Shown: positions 43,414 to 55,255 of the stretch, piece by piece
How positions within the stretch are numbered: the first letter of the stretch is position 1
How the letters are laid out: each line of letters begins with the position of its first letter
NCBI GenBank assembly: GCA_907164885.2
Contig: OU015490.1
Location: 231,516,953-231,580,952, forward strand
Reading direction: 5' to 3'
From: Dolomedes plantarius
Lineage: Eukaryota > Arthropoda > Arachnida > Araneae > Dolomedidae
DNA: 64,000 nucleotides
Notes under the pieces: generated by a model
Told to the model about the DNA's origin: nothing
What the model saw: the letters and a program-made list of their open reading frames with translations, nothing else
The model's database searches: none
Made by a program: the position numbers and the translations under genes

Positions 43414-46400
43414 TTGAATATGGATAAGATTGCAAAAATCATAGAAAAAAGGAGCACAGTAAGAGCTAATATAACGAAATTGATAAAAAAGATTCAAACT
43501 TTGAATTATGAAGATGAAACTGTTGAAAATCTAACAGAATTAATTGAGTTGTTAGAAACGAAAGAAAAAATACTTAAGGAGTATAATTTAGAAATTGAAG
43601 ATCTCATATCGGATCCAGTTAAATTTAAAACCGAAATTGCTCAATCGGAAGAATATGATGAAAAAATTATTACGGCTAAAATTAAACTCAAAAATAAAAT
43701 TAAAGAAATGAATAAAAGGGACGATCAAAGTTCCCATGGAAGTAATAACACCTCAAATGTCACTGAACATAATTTTACGGCATTAAAATTGCCTAAATTG
43801 GAAATTCCGCGTTTTTCTGGTGATTCTAATTTCATGGAATTCCTTAACTGCTTTGATAGCGCAATAGGGTCGAACGATTCCCTAACTAAAATTGAAAAAT
43901 TTCAGTATTTAAAGTCCTTGCTTTCTCCCCCCGCCTATAATGTGGTTGCTGGATTCGAATTAAATGAAAAGAACTACGACTCTTGCCTTGAACTTTTAAA
44001 GCAGCGTTATGGTCGTACTGATTATAATATTAATTTGTATATCTCCAAATTACTTAACTTAGAACCGGTAAGAAATTCCTCTTATGTAAAAGGATTGCGC
44101 AAATTGTATGATGAGATAGAGGTAAACATAAGAAATTTACGCGCACTAAATGTAACCGAAGGATCGTATGGTCATCTATTAAATCCCCTACTCTTAAAAT
44201 TGTTACCCCAAGATTTAGTTTTGGAATTTCACCGAAAACGAAATAAGGAAAAGAACTGTGAAACTTCGGATATTATGACTTTTTTGAAAAATGAAGTCGA
44301 ATCAAGGGAAATTTGTGAAACTGTAATGAATTCTTCCAAGGTTTGCGAATCTAAACGCACCTCTTTTCAAAGTTATCAAACTGGACAAACGTATCATAAA
44401 AATTATTCGAAACCTAAACATTTTTCAACCGCTGCAACATTACTTGCACCAGTAAAAAATACATGCATATTTTGCGAATTAAACCACGAATCCATAAATT
44501 GTAGGAAATTTGATGTAGAACAAAAAATTAGTAAACTTAAGTCTGAAGGACGATGCTGGGCGTGTTTCAAGCCCAAACATACCAGCGGAAGCTGTCGATT
44601 AGGTATTTCGTGTGAAATATGTTTTTCAAAATTTCACCATAAATCAGTTTGTAGGAAAAATGGCAAACCTTCTAATGGTCCGGTAGAGCGTAGTAAGGAA
44701 AATTGTAATAATTCGCGTAGCTTAAATTCTAATGAAACAGAAAATGAAAGGACAAGCTCTACTTCTGAAGTTATAAGTTCTGTTTCTCAATGTAATCTTA
44801 ATACGAACTGTTCTAAAAATGTTTATTTGCAAACTTGCACTGTCTTAGCTAAATCGGAAAATAAATCTTGCTTATCAAGATTAATGTTTGATAGTGGAAG
44901 TTCGCGCTCTTTTATAAGTGAAAATTTAGCGAATAAATTAAATTTAAAAACTATTCGGAATGAAGTTTTGTCAGTCTATTCTTTCGGAATGAAAAGCCCA
45001 ACAGATAAAGTTTATCGAGTTGTTGAATTAACACTCGAAAGTACAAATTCTCCTTTTCGAAAAAATCAGGAATTATTTGTGTCTAGGACTATTACAGGTG
45101 CTACCGTTAAATACCCAGACGAAAAAATAAAAGACTTAATGCTGAAAAGGAATTTGCGGTTAGCTGATGATTCCGCTAGCTCAAATAATATAGATATTCT
45201 TTTAGGGGCAGATGTTTGCTGGGAACTAATTTATCAGGAAAAGATTCCGATTAATAAACATTTATCAGCTTTGAATAGTGCTTTCGGTTGGTTAATTACT
45301 GGAGCGGACAAAAACGAAAGTAGTTGTTCTGAGAACATGATTATTGTGAATAATGCGATTTCAAATGATTTGCGAATGTTCTGGGAAATTGAAGAATTTC
45401 CGAATGAGACTAAAAATTTATCGGAAAAGGAAAATCAATTAATCAAAAATTTTGAAGACTCTTTAAAATTTAACGGAGAGCGCTATGTTTGTAAATTAAT
45501 GTGGAAAGATAATGTGGGACCACCTCCCGAATTGGACTCTAATTATGAGGTGGCGAGCAGACGCTTTAATTCATTAAAAATTAAATTGGATAAAAATCTT
45601 GAAATTTCTGACCAATATAAAGAAATTGTATCGGATCAATTGGAATGTAAAATTGTGGAAAAATGTATTGATGAGGATTTAAACTCAGGTTACTACATGC
45701 CGCACAGGGAAGTTGTAAGACAGGAAAAACAGACTACTCGCGTTCGTATGGTTTATGATTGCAGCTCTAAAGCAAATGACAATAAAAATTCTTTGAATGA
45801 TTCACTTGAATCTGGAGTTAACCTTTATCCAAATTTATTAGATGTAATACTTAAATTTCGGGAAAATCAAGTTGCGTTTTGCGGAGATCTAGAAAAAGCT
45901 TTCCTTATGATAGAAATTGCGGAAGAGGATAGAAAGTATCTAAAATTTTTGTGGTTTTCGGACGACCCGAATTATTCGGTACAAACACTTCAACTTAATC
46001 GTTTACCATTCGGATTAACGACGTCTCCGTTCGCGCTAGCTTGTGTTTTGAAATTTCACATTAGGAAATTTAAAGATGATTATCCTGATTGTTATGAAAT
46101 GTTAAATTCTCTGTATGTCGATGATTTGTACGATGGAGCTAAAAATGCTCAGGATGCCTATAAGTTAACATCTTTGGCAATAGAAATATTACGCGTCGCT
46201 GGATTCAAATTGAGAAAATTAAAAACTAACTGTGAGGAACTAAATAAACTTTGGCGTGAAAACGGGTATGAGGAAAATATGGATTTTGGACTTGGCGAAT
46301 GGTTCTTGGGATTAAAGTGGGATCATATTAAGGATGAAATTAAGTTAGATTTAAAGGATGTTAGGGATCCCGTGGAATTTGGAATCACCAAGCGACATGT

Positions 46401-48636
46401 GCTAAGCATGATTTCTAAAATATTTGATCCTTGCGGACTAATTAGTCCTTTTGTAATAAGAGTTAAAATTCTCATGCAAGAAATGTGGCAAAGAGGTCTA
46501 AATTGGGACGAAAACTTGCCAAATGACTTAGAAAAGAAGTGGAGAACATGGTGTTCTGAACTTGTTGAACTGGAAAATTTCAATATTCAACGTAAACTTT
46601 TTTCAACAGAAGACGTTAGTGAAGTTTCTCTACATATTTTTGTGGACGCTAGCCCTAAGGCTTATGGGGCTGTGGTATACCTCCGATACTTTACGACTGA
46701 AGGAAAAATAAAAATTAGTTTTGTGATTTCGAAAAGTAAAGTTGCTCCTCTAAAATCTTTAACTTTAGCAAGATTAGAGTTGATGGCAGCACTCGTAGGT
46801 GCTCGTCTAGGTAAATATATTCAGAACATTTTTCCAGCCTTCACTCAAAAAATATTTTTTTGGAGTGACTCCAAAATTGTGCTGCACTGGGTGAAAGGTT
46901 CGTCTAAAGTTTGGAAACCTTTTGTGGCAAATCGGGTGGCTCAGGTACAAGCACTCTCTCTACCTGAGTGTTGGAATTTTTGCAGTGGATCGGAAAATCC
47001 TGCTGACCTTACTACTAGAGGAGAATCTGCAAAAATGATCCTTTCGAGTTCTTTGTGGTGGACAGGCCCTCCTTGGTTGTCTCAACCGGCTCACCTGTGG
47101 CCTGGTGAAAGCTCCTCCAACCGACCTGATGACAATTGTAATGAAGAGCTAATTTCGAAGGAGCTTCGAACTGTAGCAGTGAATACTGTAGCCTTGACTG
47201 AACCAATTCTAGATTTGACAAAATACGGTAGTTTTTTAAAATGTCTGAGAATTTTTGCATGGATAAAACGATTTGCAGCTAGAGCGAGAAAAGTAGCATC
47301 TGAAAGCGGTCCTCTTTCTGCTCATGAACTCGAAGAAGCCGAACAGTATTTTATCCGGAAAATCCAAAGTGAACATTTTTCAAAGGAAATTAAATCTCTG
47401 AAATCTAAAAAACCTATTTTCTCAGACTCTAACATTTTTTCCTTGGCCCCATTCCTGGATGAAAATAATTTGATTAGAATAAAGGGAAGAATGAACGAGG
47501 CAGAATTTACTTTAGGTGAAAAACACCCTATTCTACTACCAAAAGATTCCCGATTGACTGAATTAATAGTGTTACATGTTCATAATAAAATGCTTCATGC
47601 TGGGGTTGCTGCGACACTATCAAAAATACGTCAAAATTTCTGGATAATTAAAGGAAGGCAGTTAGTAAAAAAGGTCATCCATAACTGTCTAATCTGTAGA
47701 AGATATTCAGCGAAACCTGCAAGTCAACTTACCGGACAGATTCCAAAAGATAGATTGAATGAAACTCCCGCCTTTTATACTACTGGAATTGACTTTACTG
47801 GTCCTGTTTATGTGAAGGAAGGAAAAGACGTCGTGAAAAGTTACATTGCTCTCTTCACGTGTGCTGTAACACGAGCAGTACATCTTGAGCTTGTCTCTGA
47901 CTTGTCAACAAGTAAGTTCATATTAGCTCTAAGACGTTTTTTGTCAAGGAGAGGAAACTGTCGCATAATTTATTCCGATAATGCCAAAACTTTTAAGTGC
48001 GCTAATAAAGATTTCGATTATTTTGATAAAATTGTTAAAGATAAAAGTCTTCAAGACTTCATTTCTTCGGAAAGAATTTCATGGAAATTTATCGTAGAAC
48101 TCGCCCCATGGTGGGGAGGTTTTTACGAGAGATTGATGAGAACAATTAAAGAGCCTTTGAGAAAAATCCTCGGACGATCTCAATTAACCTTTGAAGAACT
48201 AACAACAATTTTGGCTGAGATCGAAAATGTTCTCAATCAGAGACCCCTAACCTACATATATAACGACGCCAATGAGCCTGAACCTCTGACACCAGCTCAT
48301 TTTTTGTTGGTGGGACACAACATAAAATATCCTTTAAATTTTGCTGAACTTTTCAATACTAATTCGTCCAGAGTTTCTTTGGTTAAACGCAAGATATACC
48401 AAACAAAACTCCTACAGCAGCTTTGGACAAAGTGGAAAACACAATATTTATTAAATTTAAAGAATTTCCATGTGTTCAACACTTCAACCTCTAAAGAAAA
48501 TTTCAAGGAAGGAGAGGTTGTACTCATTGAGGGTACAAACAAATCAAAGTTTTTATGGGACCTAGGTCGCCGAGGTCTTTCAGGGTTACCGAGGTCTTTC
48601 AGGGTCGTGATGGACTCGTTAGGTCATGCAAAGTAA
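43414..48636 (+). CDS. gag-pol: BEL/Pao gag-pol polyprotein, 1,740 residues
   Basis: Domains in order: coiled-coil Gag start (1-120); DUF1759 region from LPKLEIPRFSGDSNFMEFLN (about 128) through LLKQRYG; zinc knuckles CIFCELNHESINC, CWACFKPKHTSGSC, CEICFSKFHHKSVC (about 350-415); protease with FDSGSSRSF (Asp 493); RT with RVRMVYDCSSKA, GDLEKAFLMI, LPFGLTTSPF and YVDD at 901-904; RNase H with FVDASPKAYGAV, LARLELMAALV, WSDSKIVLHW; integrase finger (H-C-C near 1400-1430) and DDE core with Asp 1460 (IDFTGPVY), IYSDNAKTF and Glu 1572 (GGFYERLMR). No stop. A 17-base tandem duplication near 48570-48605 (step 19) shifts the frame, so the last about 25 residues are not the family's usual C-terminus. 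Confidence 0.97.
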   Translation: MNMDKIAKIIEKRSTVRANITKLIKKIQTLNYEDETVENLTELIELLETKEKILKEYNLEIEDLISDPVKFKTEIAQSEEYDEKIITAKIKLKNKIKEMNKRDDQSSHGSNNTSNVTEHNFTALKLPKLEIPRFSGDSNFMEFLNCFDSAIGSNDSLTKIEKFQYLKSLLSPPAYNVVAGFELNEKNYDSCLELLKQRYGRTDYNINLYISKLLNLEPVRNSSYVKGLRKLYDEIEVNIRNLRALNVTEGSYGHLLNPLLLKLLPQDLVLEFHRKRNKEKNCETSDIMTFLKNEVESREICETVMNSSKVCESKRTSFQSYQTGQTYHKNYSKPKHFSTAATLLAPVKNTCIFCELNHESINCRKFDVEQKISKLKSEGRCWACFKPKHTSGSCRLGISCEICFSKFHHKSVCRKNGKPSNGPVERSKENCNNSRSLNSNETENERTSSTSEVISSVSQCNLNTNCSKNVYLQTCTVLAKSENKSCLSRLMFDSGSSRSFISENLANKLNLKTIRNEVLSVYSFGMKSPTDKVYRVVELTLESTNSPFRKNQELFVSRTITGATVKYPDEKIKDLMLKRNLRLADDSASSNNIDILLGADVCWELIYQEKIPINKHLSALNSAFGWLITGADKNESSCSENMIIVNNAISNDLRMFWEIEEFPNETKNLSEKENQLIKNFEDSLKFNGERYVCKLMWKDNVGPPPELDSNYEVASRRFNSLKIKLDKNLEISDQYKEIVSDQLECKIVEKCIDEDLNSGYYMPHREVVRQEKQTTRVRMVYDCSSKANDNKNSLNDSLESGVNLYPNLLDVILKFRENQVAFCGDLEKAFLMIEIAEEDRKYLKFLWFSDDPNYSVQTLQLNRLPFGLTTSPFALACVLKFHIRKFKDDYPDCYEMLNSLYVDDLYDGAKNAQDAYKLTSLAIEILRVAGFKLRKLKTNCEELNKLWRENGYEENMDFGLGEWFLGLKWDHIKDEIKLDLKDVRDPVEFGITKRHVLSMISKIFDPCGLISPFVIRVKILMQEMWQRGLNWDENLPNDLEKKWRTWCSELVELENFNIQRKLFSTEDVSEVSLHIFVDASPKAYGAVVYLRYFTTEGKIKISFVISKSKVAPLKSLTLARLELMAALVGARLGKYIQNIFPAFTQKIFFWSDSKIVLHWVKGSSKVWKPFVANRVAQVQALSLPECWNFCSGSENPADLTTRGESAKMILSSSLWWTGPPWLSQPAHLWPGESSSNRPDDNCNEELISKELRTVAVNTVALTEPILDLTKYGSFLKCLRIFAWIKRFAARARKVASESGPLSAHELEEAEQYFIRKIQSEHFSKEIKSLKSKKPIFSDSNIFSLAPFLDENNLIRIKGRMNEAEFTLGEKHPILLPKDSRLTELIVLHVHNKMLHAGVAATLSKIRQNFWIIKGRQLVKKVIHNCLICRRYSAKPASQLTGQIPKDRLNETPAFYTTGIDFTGPVYVKEGKDVVKSYIALFTCAVTRAVHLELVSDLSTSKFILALRRFLSRRGNCRIIYSDNAKTFKCANKDFDYFDKIVKDKSLQDFISSERISWKFIVELAPWWGGFYERLMRTIKEPLRKILGRSQLTFEELTTILAEIENVLNQRPLTYIYNDANEPEPLTPAHFLLVGHNIKYPLNFAELFNTNSSRVSLVKRKIYQTKLLQQLWTKWKTQYLLNLKNFHVFNTSTSKENFKEGEVVLIEGTNKSKFLWDLGRRGLSGLPRSFRVVMDSLGHAK

Positions 48637-48906
48637 AAACTAAAAACACTGAACTTAGAAGACCTATTCAACTTTTGTATCCTCTGGAACTGCCGAACTG
48701 AAAAAAAAAACAAAACTTTTTGCTATTTTAATTTCTTTCTCTTTCTTTTTTTAATATTAGATTATCTATTATAATTGCTAAGTTACTTTTAATTTCAACT
48801 CTTAGTTTGAATTCTCATAATATTTGTTTTCATTGTAATGAATATGAATGTCATATAATTTTATGTTTTTCTTTGTGATAATTTTAGCAAATTATCAGGT
48901 GGGGAG

Positions 48907-49150
48907 TGTTTGGAAATTTGTGTTAATTTTCTCCCCTAGATGGCATTGCATGTCAATGTAAGTTTGATATTTACTATGTTTTGTCTAGTACTCTCGTGGC
49001 AGGCAAACAGGAAAGTTTGAGCGTATGTAAGCTCTCATCTTTAATAATTCTTTGAATAAAACTGTATATATGTAGAAATAAATAATGTAGATTTTAGAAG
49101 ATAGATATTTTTCTTCATGCACCTTCTACCACTCAACCACGGATGTAATA
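48907..49150 (+). repeat. 3' LTR of the BEL element
   Basis: Identical to the 5' LTR over 244 bp. Preceded by the polypurine tract at 48896-48906. Confidence 0.95.
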
Positions 49151-49309
49151 TACATGGAGCTCATTTGTGGCAAATCTTCCAAGATGTCCAGACTCTGTTA
49201 TTAAGAAGCAAGACAAGGACTGTAGATATAAATTCTCTGAAATCAAATAGGTATAAAATAACTAATTTAATACCGATTGAATACTATACTGTATAATTCA
49301 TTTTATGTG

Positions 49310-50194
<885 letters not shown>

Positions 50195-50236
<42 letters not shown>
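50195..50236. repeat. (TA)n tract after the Helitron
   Basis: Pure TA for about 40 bases. The Helitron appears to have inserted into a TA-rich site, leaving repeat on both sides. Confidence 0.8.
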
Positions 50237-50237
<1 letters not shown>

Positions 50238-50242
<5 letters not shown>

Positions 50243-50538
50243 GTGATAATATTACTAACTATCTATAATCGCCCATTCTGTACTTCATCTCTGCCATGGT
50301 AACCCGTCTTGACGTAAACGCTCCCCCTTCCACATACTAACTTCCTCCGCCAATTCTGGCAACCTCTTTCTCCTAATGCTATTTTGGCGCTTTTTAGCGA
50401 GACACGCGAGCTGGCTCCGAACTGAGTAAGATGTGTTAATCTTTACGTTAAATAAACTTCAGTTATTATTTATGATTTGGAATTGCATTTAATTTCGGCC
50501 TCGATTGTGTTTCTTCAAGAGATGACCATTCGGTTCAT

Positions 50539-50541
<3 letters not shown>
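50238..50541 (+). mobile_element. Probable solo LTR
   Basis: Starts TGTGATAATATTACTAAC and ends GGTTCATCACA, giving inverse ends TGTGAT/ATCACA. It has GTTAAATAAACTTC near 50447 as polyadenylation signal. The flanks are TA and CA repeats, so no duplication can be read. Confidence 0.5.
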
Positions 50542-50626
<85 letters not shown>

Positions 50627-50636
50627 TTTGTTTGTG
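50542..50636. repeat. (CA)n-(TA)n-(TG)n compound microsatellite
   Basis: ACACACAC, then about 45 bases of TA, then about 30 bases of TG and (TTTG)3. Highly variable type of locus. Confidence 0.9.
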
Positions 50637-51069
50637 TATATACATAGTTTGTGATATTATAGTGAAAGATGTGGGCTTTCATGGAATATAACAATAGAAT
50701 ACACAATATATTAATGGATGCAAAATGAAAATGTTGTATATATGAACATTTTGAGATATTACAAAAGGTTCCAATTAATACCCTACGTCATTTTGTCGTG
50801 TTTTCCCGTCCATTTTAAAAGCAATTATCCTCCTGCGGTGCTGTATCTACACTGCTGGCCACACAAATTGCAACACCAAGAAAGACAAGAGATATCAGAA
50901 CAAAATTTATTTTGTAGATAACATGTTGACCAAGAATCAAATGATTAAATTTATAGACTTCTGTGAAGTGTGGTTCCTGCCAAAATCAGTAGCCAGAGTA
51001 GCCACCATTGTTGGAGATCACCGCTGCCACACGCCTCGGCATTGATTCAAAGAGACTTTGGATGAGTTC

Positions 51070-52684
51070 CTAGGGTACAACAGACCAAGCAGCTTCCACA
51101 CGTTGCCAAAGTTGATCTGCTGTGGCAGCTGGGGATGGAATCTGGGTCAATCGTCGAGCAACCATGGACCACATGTTTTCTATCGGCGAAAGATCCGGAG
51201 AGCGAGGCGGCCAGGGAAGCAATTTAATCTGGCGATTCACTAAGAACCGTTGGACAATGCGTGCCACGTGTGGTCGCGCATTATCCTGTTGAAATATGGC
51301 TGTGGGCAAGCCCTGAAGGTAAGGAAGGACAACTGGCTCCAACACCTCGGAGATGTAGCGCTGGTGTCACATCGTGGACATCGGCACTCCTTACTTCGAC
51401 TCAGCCGGTGGAATTGATGAGTTTTCCACATGTGTTGCAGGCACATCAAAAGGAACGCTAATGTGCAAAAGTCGCCAAATAACCTTTCTTTTCTCCTTCT
51501 CGCAGTCAGCACATATGTTGCCGATCAGCGGCGGCATCCATTAAACTAACAATGAAGTATGTCCCGGGCCCAAATGGATTTCAGGTTTCCTTGAAAGGGT
51601 CGGCACGAGCGGAAGTGACCTCCATCGGCCCGGAAGTCAAGGTTGTTCCAGCAATTCGTGGAGTCTTCTAGATTCTTCTAGAAAATTGGAAGAAAAGGAT
51701 AAAAGGACTCCCCTTCTTTGTCTGGGGGACTTTTTTAGCTGACCGACGTGTGAGACCGACAGCGCTGGAGTGCGCCGGGTCTGTGATTAATCTTTTGAGA
51801 GATTGCACGGGTTTGCTCGGAACAGAGACCGTGGATAAGGATATTTGGCTTGTGTTAGCCAGGGAAATTCTTGTAATAAATTATGTTTTGTAAATATATT
51901 AAGGTTTAATAAAACCTTTGTACATATGTAAACAAGTTTCCTTCTCAAATTATTCCGTTTCGTGTTTTAACTTGTTTCACGAAGTTGGTTATTGATCGCT
52001 ATGGGCCACATTACCATACTGGCTGTTTAAAGTACCGGCAGTGCGTACTAGAGGTGTGCGAGAGTGATATCTAATACCGCTCCATACCATAATACCCGGT
52101 GCAGGACCAGTGTGGCGGTGCATAACGCGGCTGTTCAGCATCCTCTCTTCACGGTGTCTCCAGACTCGAATGCGACCATCGTGGTGTTGCAGACAGAAGC
52201 GTGACTCGTCAGTAAAGACAATTTCATTCCATTCTGCCGTCCACATCCTTCTGTCATCGCACCATTGGCGGCGGAGACGTCTGTGGTTCTGCATCAAGGG
52301 TAGACAAAGCAATGGACGTCTTACGGACAGACCACTCTGCTGTAAACGGCGCCGAATGGTACGCGCAGACACTGGATGATGCGTTACAGACTGCATGTGC
52401 TGTGCTATGGTTCGTGATCTGACTGAGCGATTTGTCACTGCCATGCGCACAATTTCCCTGTCATCACGTGAATTGGTGCGTTGAGGTGGATGCGATCGAA
52501 CACGTCGGTCCGTCGTACCCCCCTGCATCCAACGATCACATATCCGCATTACAGTTGTTTGGTTTCGTCCAACACGACTACTGATTTCCCTGAAAGATAA
52601 TCCACAATCTTGGTAGACCACTATCCTTCCTCTGTCGAACTCGGATACTTGATCAAAAGATGATCGCTGTTTTCGACGAGGCAT
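51070..52684 (-). pseudogene. Tc1 transposase, split by a solo LTR
   Basis: From M at 52684 (MPRRKQRSSFDQVSEFDRGR): two helix-turn-helix motifs (GLSFREISSRVGRNQTTVMR and HHPVSARTIRRRLQQSGL), then WNEIVFTDESRFCLQHHDGR with the first catalytic Asp, and PAPGIMVWSGIRY. After the LTR the frame resumes with RYISEVLEPVVLPYLQGLP, FQQDNARPHVA (second Asp) and PPRSPDLSPIENMW (Glu). I count 34 residues between them, so DD34E. LTR plus one CTGG copy is 658 bases; both halves are in register across the site, giving about 318 codons, the usual Tc1 length of about 340. The insertion is the only lesion seen. Confidence 0.9.
51365..52018 (+). mobile_element. Solo LTR, 654 bp
   Basis: CTGG lies on both sides (51361-51364, 52019-52022). 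Starts TGTCACATCGTGG and ends CCACATTACCATA. Promoter-like GGATAAAAGGACTCC near 51698, polyadenylation signals GTAATAAATT and TTTAATAAAACC near 51880-51915. Plus orientation, probably Ty3/gypsy. The 3' end is ATA, not CA. Confidence 0.8.
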
Positions 52685-52918
52685 GATTGATCGTTTTTTT
52701 GAAAAAACCACAAGAAAAACACAATTGCCGAATATGAAATCGTCGAAATCCCCAAGCCTTAAATAGCGCTTTGAAGTGGCGCCACAGGCGCGCGTGATGT
52801 GCGGCTGCGCTGAAATTCTAATCATTTGCATATCTCACCTCCGCTAATGCATTTTGTAAATTTGATGTTATTTGCATGTTTTCTTCAGAGTGTTGCATTT
52901 ACAGTGGCCAGCAGTGTA

Positions 52919-54540
52919 TGTTGGGGGTTTTGGGTTCATAAATCGAAGATTCTACGGAAAAAAAAAAGTAATTCCAGAGTTCATGTTACATGCTAGGTTT
53001 AAGATGATAAGTGGAATTGATTGTGCTTTATTTATTTAGACCATAAGAGTTTTCTGTATACTAAAATGAATTTATTGATGTAAAACTGAATTTGATTTGT
53101 AGGTATACCTGTGTTACATTCCATTCAATGACACTCGAAAAGCATGGAAAAAGTGGTGGACACTGCCATGAGTCGGGACTTACTTATGCAAAGATATACA
53201 TCTCTAACGTACACAACAGCCATGGATCTTGTTTTCGTCCTTTTTATTGGTTCTTCATCTATAAATGCAATCATCCAGCTCATAGCAGAAAGGACTATCG
53301 CCTATGAAGTGTTGCAGTAGAAAATTTAGAGCTAAACCCAAAAGAATTTTATCGAAATGTTAAATTATTGTTTCTGTCTACAAAAATAGGTATTTTTAAT
53401 TTTTCCGGATTAATCCCACGACAGTGAGGTTGTTAATAGAATTCTGTAAACTGAAGCTAAAAACTAGATATTTTGGACTTAAACGTATTTTGTGTTTTTT
53501 GGTGACCCTACAATTTTTATTATACATACATTTATTCTATAAATGTTGAAAATTTCCCTAGCTTCCAATTTTTCTTTCAGAATACCTTTTGTAAATACTC
53601 AAAAAAAAAAAAAAAATATAGAAAGCAAAATGCTTAAACGGAAAATATTCAAAATGTTCACATATATCTAAAAATTTATATGATTTTTTTTGTCTTCTTG
53701 AGAAATTACGAGATTAACTTTCCAAGATTTTCATGGAAGATCCATTATAATTCAAATATTTGTGCCATTTGTCGATTGTGAAACTATAAAGAGACGAACT
53801 TGTGAAACGACAAGGTGTGAGATTCGAAATCTTTCAAATTTTTCCAATCACAAGAGGCGTTGTTAGAGTGATATATACGTTTTTTCGAAATAGACCAGAC
53901 TCCGTTTTGACTTTGGTGTATATAATATTTAATAAAATGTCTTTCAAATAGTTCCGAGGATATTTTAGTTAGATTTTTTTTATTGGCCGGTTGTTTTAAC
54001 ATTGCTGTCATCATCGTTTTTTGCTACATGTTGGTTAAACAGAGCAAGGACTAGTTTCGGACAGAAAGCAAATTACCATGCTACCGACTGATTGTGAAGC
54101 CTCAAATTCAAGCACCGACGGATTTTTAAACTGCAGATTCAGGTACCGATGGCAGACTAAGCCATTCTACCAGGGCCTCAGATCCCAAGATTTTGTTAGC
54201 TAGAGATAATAAACTTTCTTTTTTATCCAATATCTTTGGAAAAAAATCCCACACTCTTTTACTTTAGTGCCCAAATTTCAACTGTCATAATTTTTTAATG
54301 ATTTCGCATCTTGTCTTTGTGTTTTGCTACAGTAACCTCGAAAATGTTACAAAACAAATCTATCAGAGTTTAATTTTTAAATGAGTTATATTTTTAAAAA
54401 ATCTAAAAATAGTTTCTATAATAATAAACATGTATGACACGTAACTCACAAACCTTTGTACACTTCCCTAAAAATCCCAATTTTCGAAAGTTAAAATTAA
54501 TGTGGAGTCGTCCTTATGGTATTTTTCTTAGCATCTTTAG
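52919..54540. other. Unassigned AT-rich DNA
   Basis: Around 53122-53310 one plus frame stays open for about 60 codons with a hydrophobic stretch (LVFVLFIGSSSINAIIQLIA). It could be a membrane-protein exon, but I see no good splice donor and no family match. The rest shows nothing. Confidence 0.3.
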
Positions 54541-55255
54541 GCGGCTGTGTACTAACCCTATTGGATTCACTCACCTCAATGTTAAAATTTGTCAAAGGAT
54601 TGCAGACTTGGAATTAAAGATTTGTAAGGTAAGATTACGTTCCTCCATAACGGTCCTTCGGAAAGCAAAATTTCAGACTCTAAAACCGTCCGTCGTCGCG
54701 AGTTGTAATTTTAGCATCGCGCCAAACCCAGTCTGTATCGCTTGGGCAAGCTGTAACTAGTTAAACAGAAAAGTACCAAAGTGCGTCAATATTTTGCGAT
54801 ATATACATACATATATGTATATATATACATAACACATACATACATGTATACATACAAAAGAGGTAATCAACGATAAGTAACTCTACGTTAATGACCCTCG
54901 GTAGTTTCGTTAGAAAAGACTGGCTGAATGTTTTTTTTTAATTGTACTCCGTAATAGAGAAAGCCATTTTACACATTGGAGCATTTTTCTTTTTTAAAAA
55001 TTGCAAGTAATATTTTAAAATTTAAATTATTTGGATGAAAATATTTATAGTGTGTTTTAAATGCTCATAAATTCCTTTGGTGGACGAAACTTATAAAATG
55101 AATCCTGGTACAAGGTGCAGAAAAGTACAGACTATCTGAAAGTACTGATTTTATTGGATTATCAGCCTTTAAGTAGCTGTAAATATTAGACAAATTTTCT
55201 CCATGGGTTAACATTGAGGTGAACGAATCCAATAGGGTTAGTACACAGCAGTCTT
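54541..55255. mobile_element. Unclassified long-TIR element E, copy B
   Basis: Left arm TGTACTAACCCTATTGGATT continuing CACTCACCTCAATGTTAA; its inverse closes the element at 55206-55247 with few changes. It holds the empty site TTTAAATGC for the LINE found in copy A. A simple ATACAT/TATATA tract lies at about 54800-54860. No gene. Superfamily unknown. Confidence 0.65.

Larger units (their letters stand above)
42980..49150 (+). mobile_element. Full-length BEL/Pao LTR retrotransposon
   Basis: LTRs of 244 bp (42980-43223 and 48907-49150) are identical on reading. TACAT lies on both sides (42975-42979, 49151-49155), the 5-bp duplication of BEL elements. A primer site TGGTGCATATCGG follows the first LTR and a polypurine tract CAGGTGGGGAG precedes the second. 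One long gag-pol frame fills the interior. The insertion is very recent. Confidence 0.97.
50850..52916 (-). mobile_element. Tc1-like element (DD34E) holding a solo LTR
   Basis: Left end CACTGCTGGCCACACAAATT and inverse of right end CACTGCTGGCCACTGTAAAT; TA on both sides (50848-50849, 52917-52918). The transposase is intact except for the LTR inserted at 51365-52018. Confidence 0.9.

Noticed and set aside
52110..52379. 89-codon plus-strand frame
   Set aside because: Antisense of the Tc1 transposase catalytic region.
53784..54014. 76-codon minus-strand frame as an exon
   Set aside because: No splice-like borders or recognisable pattern; composition equals the AT-rich surroundings.
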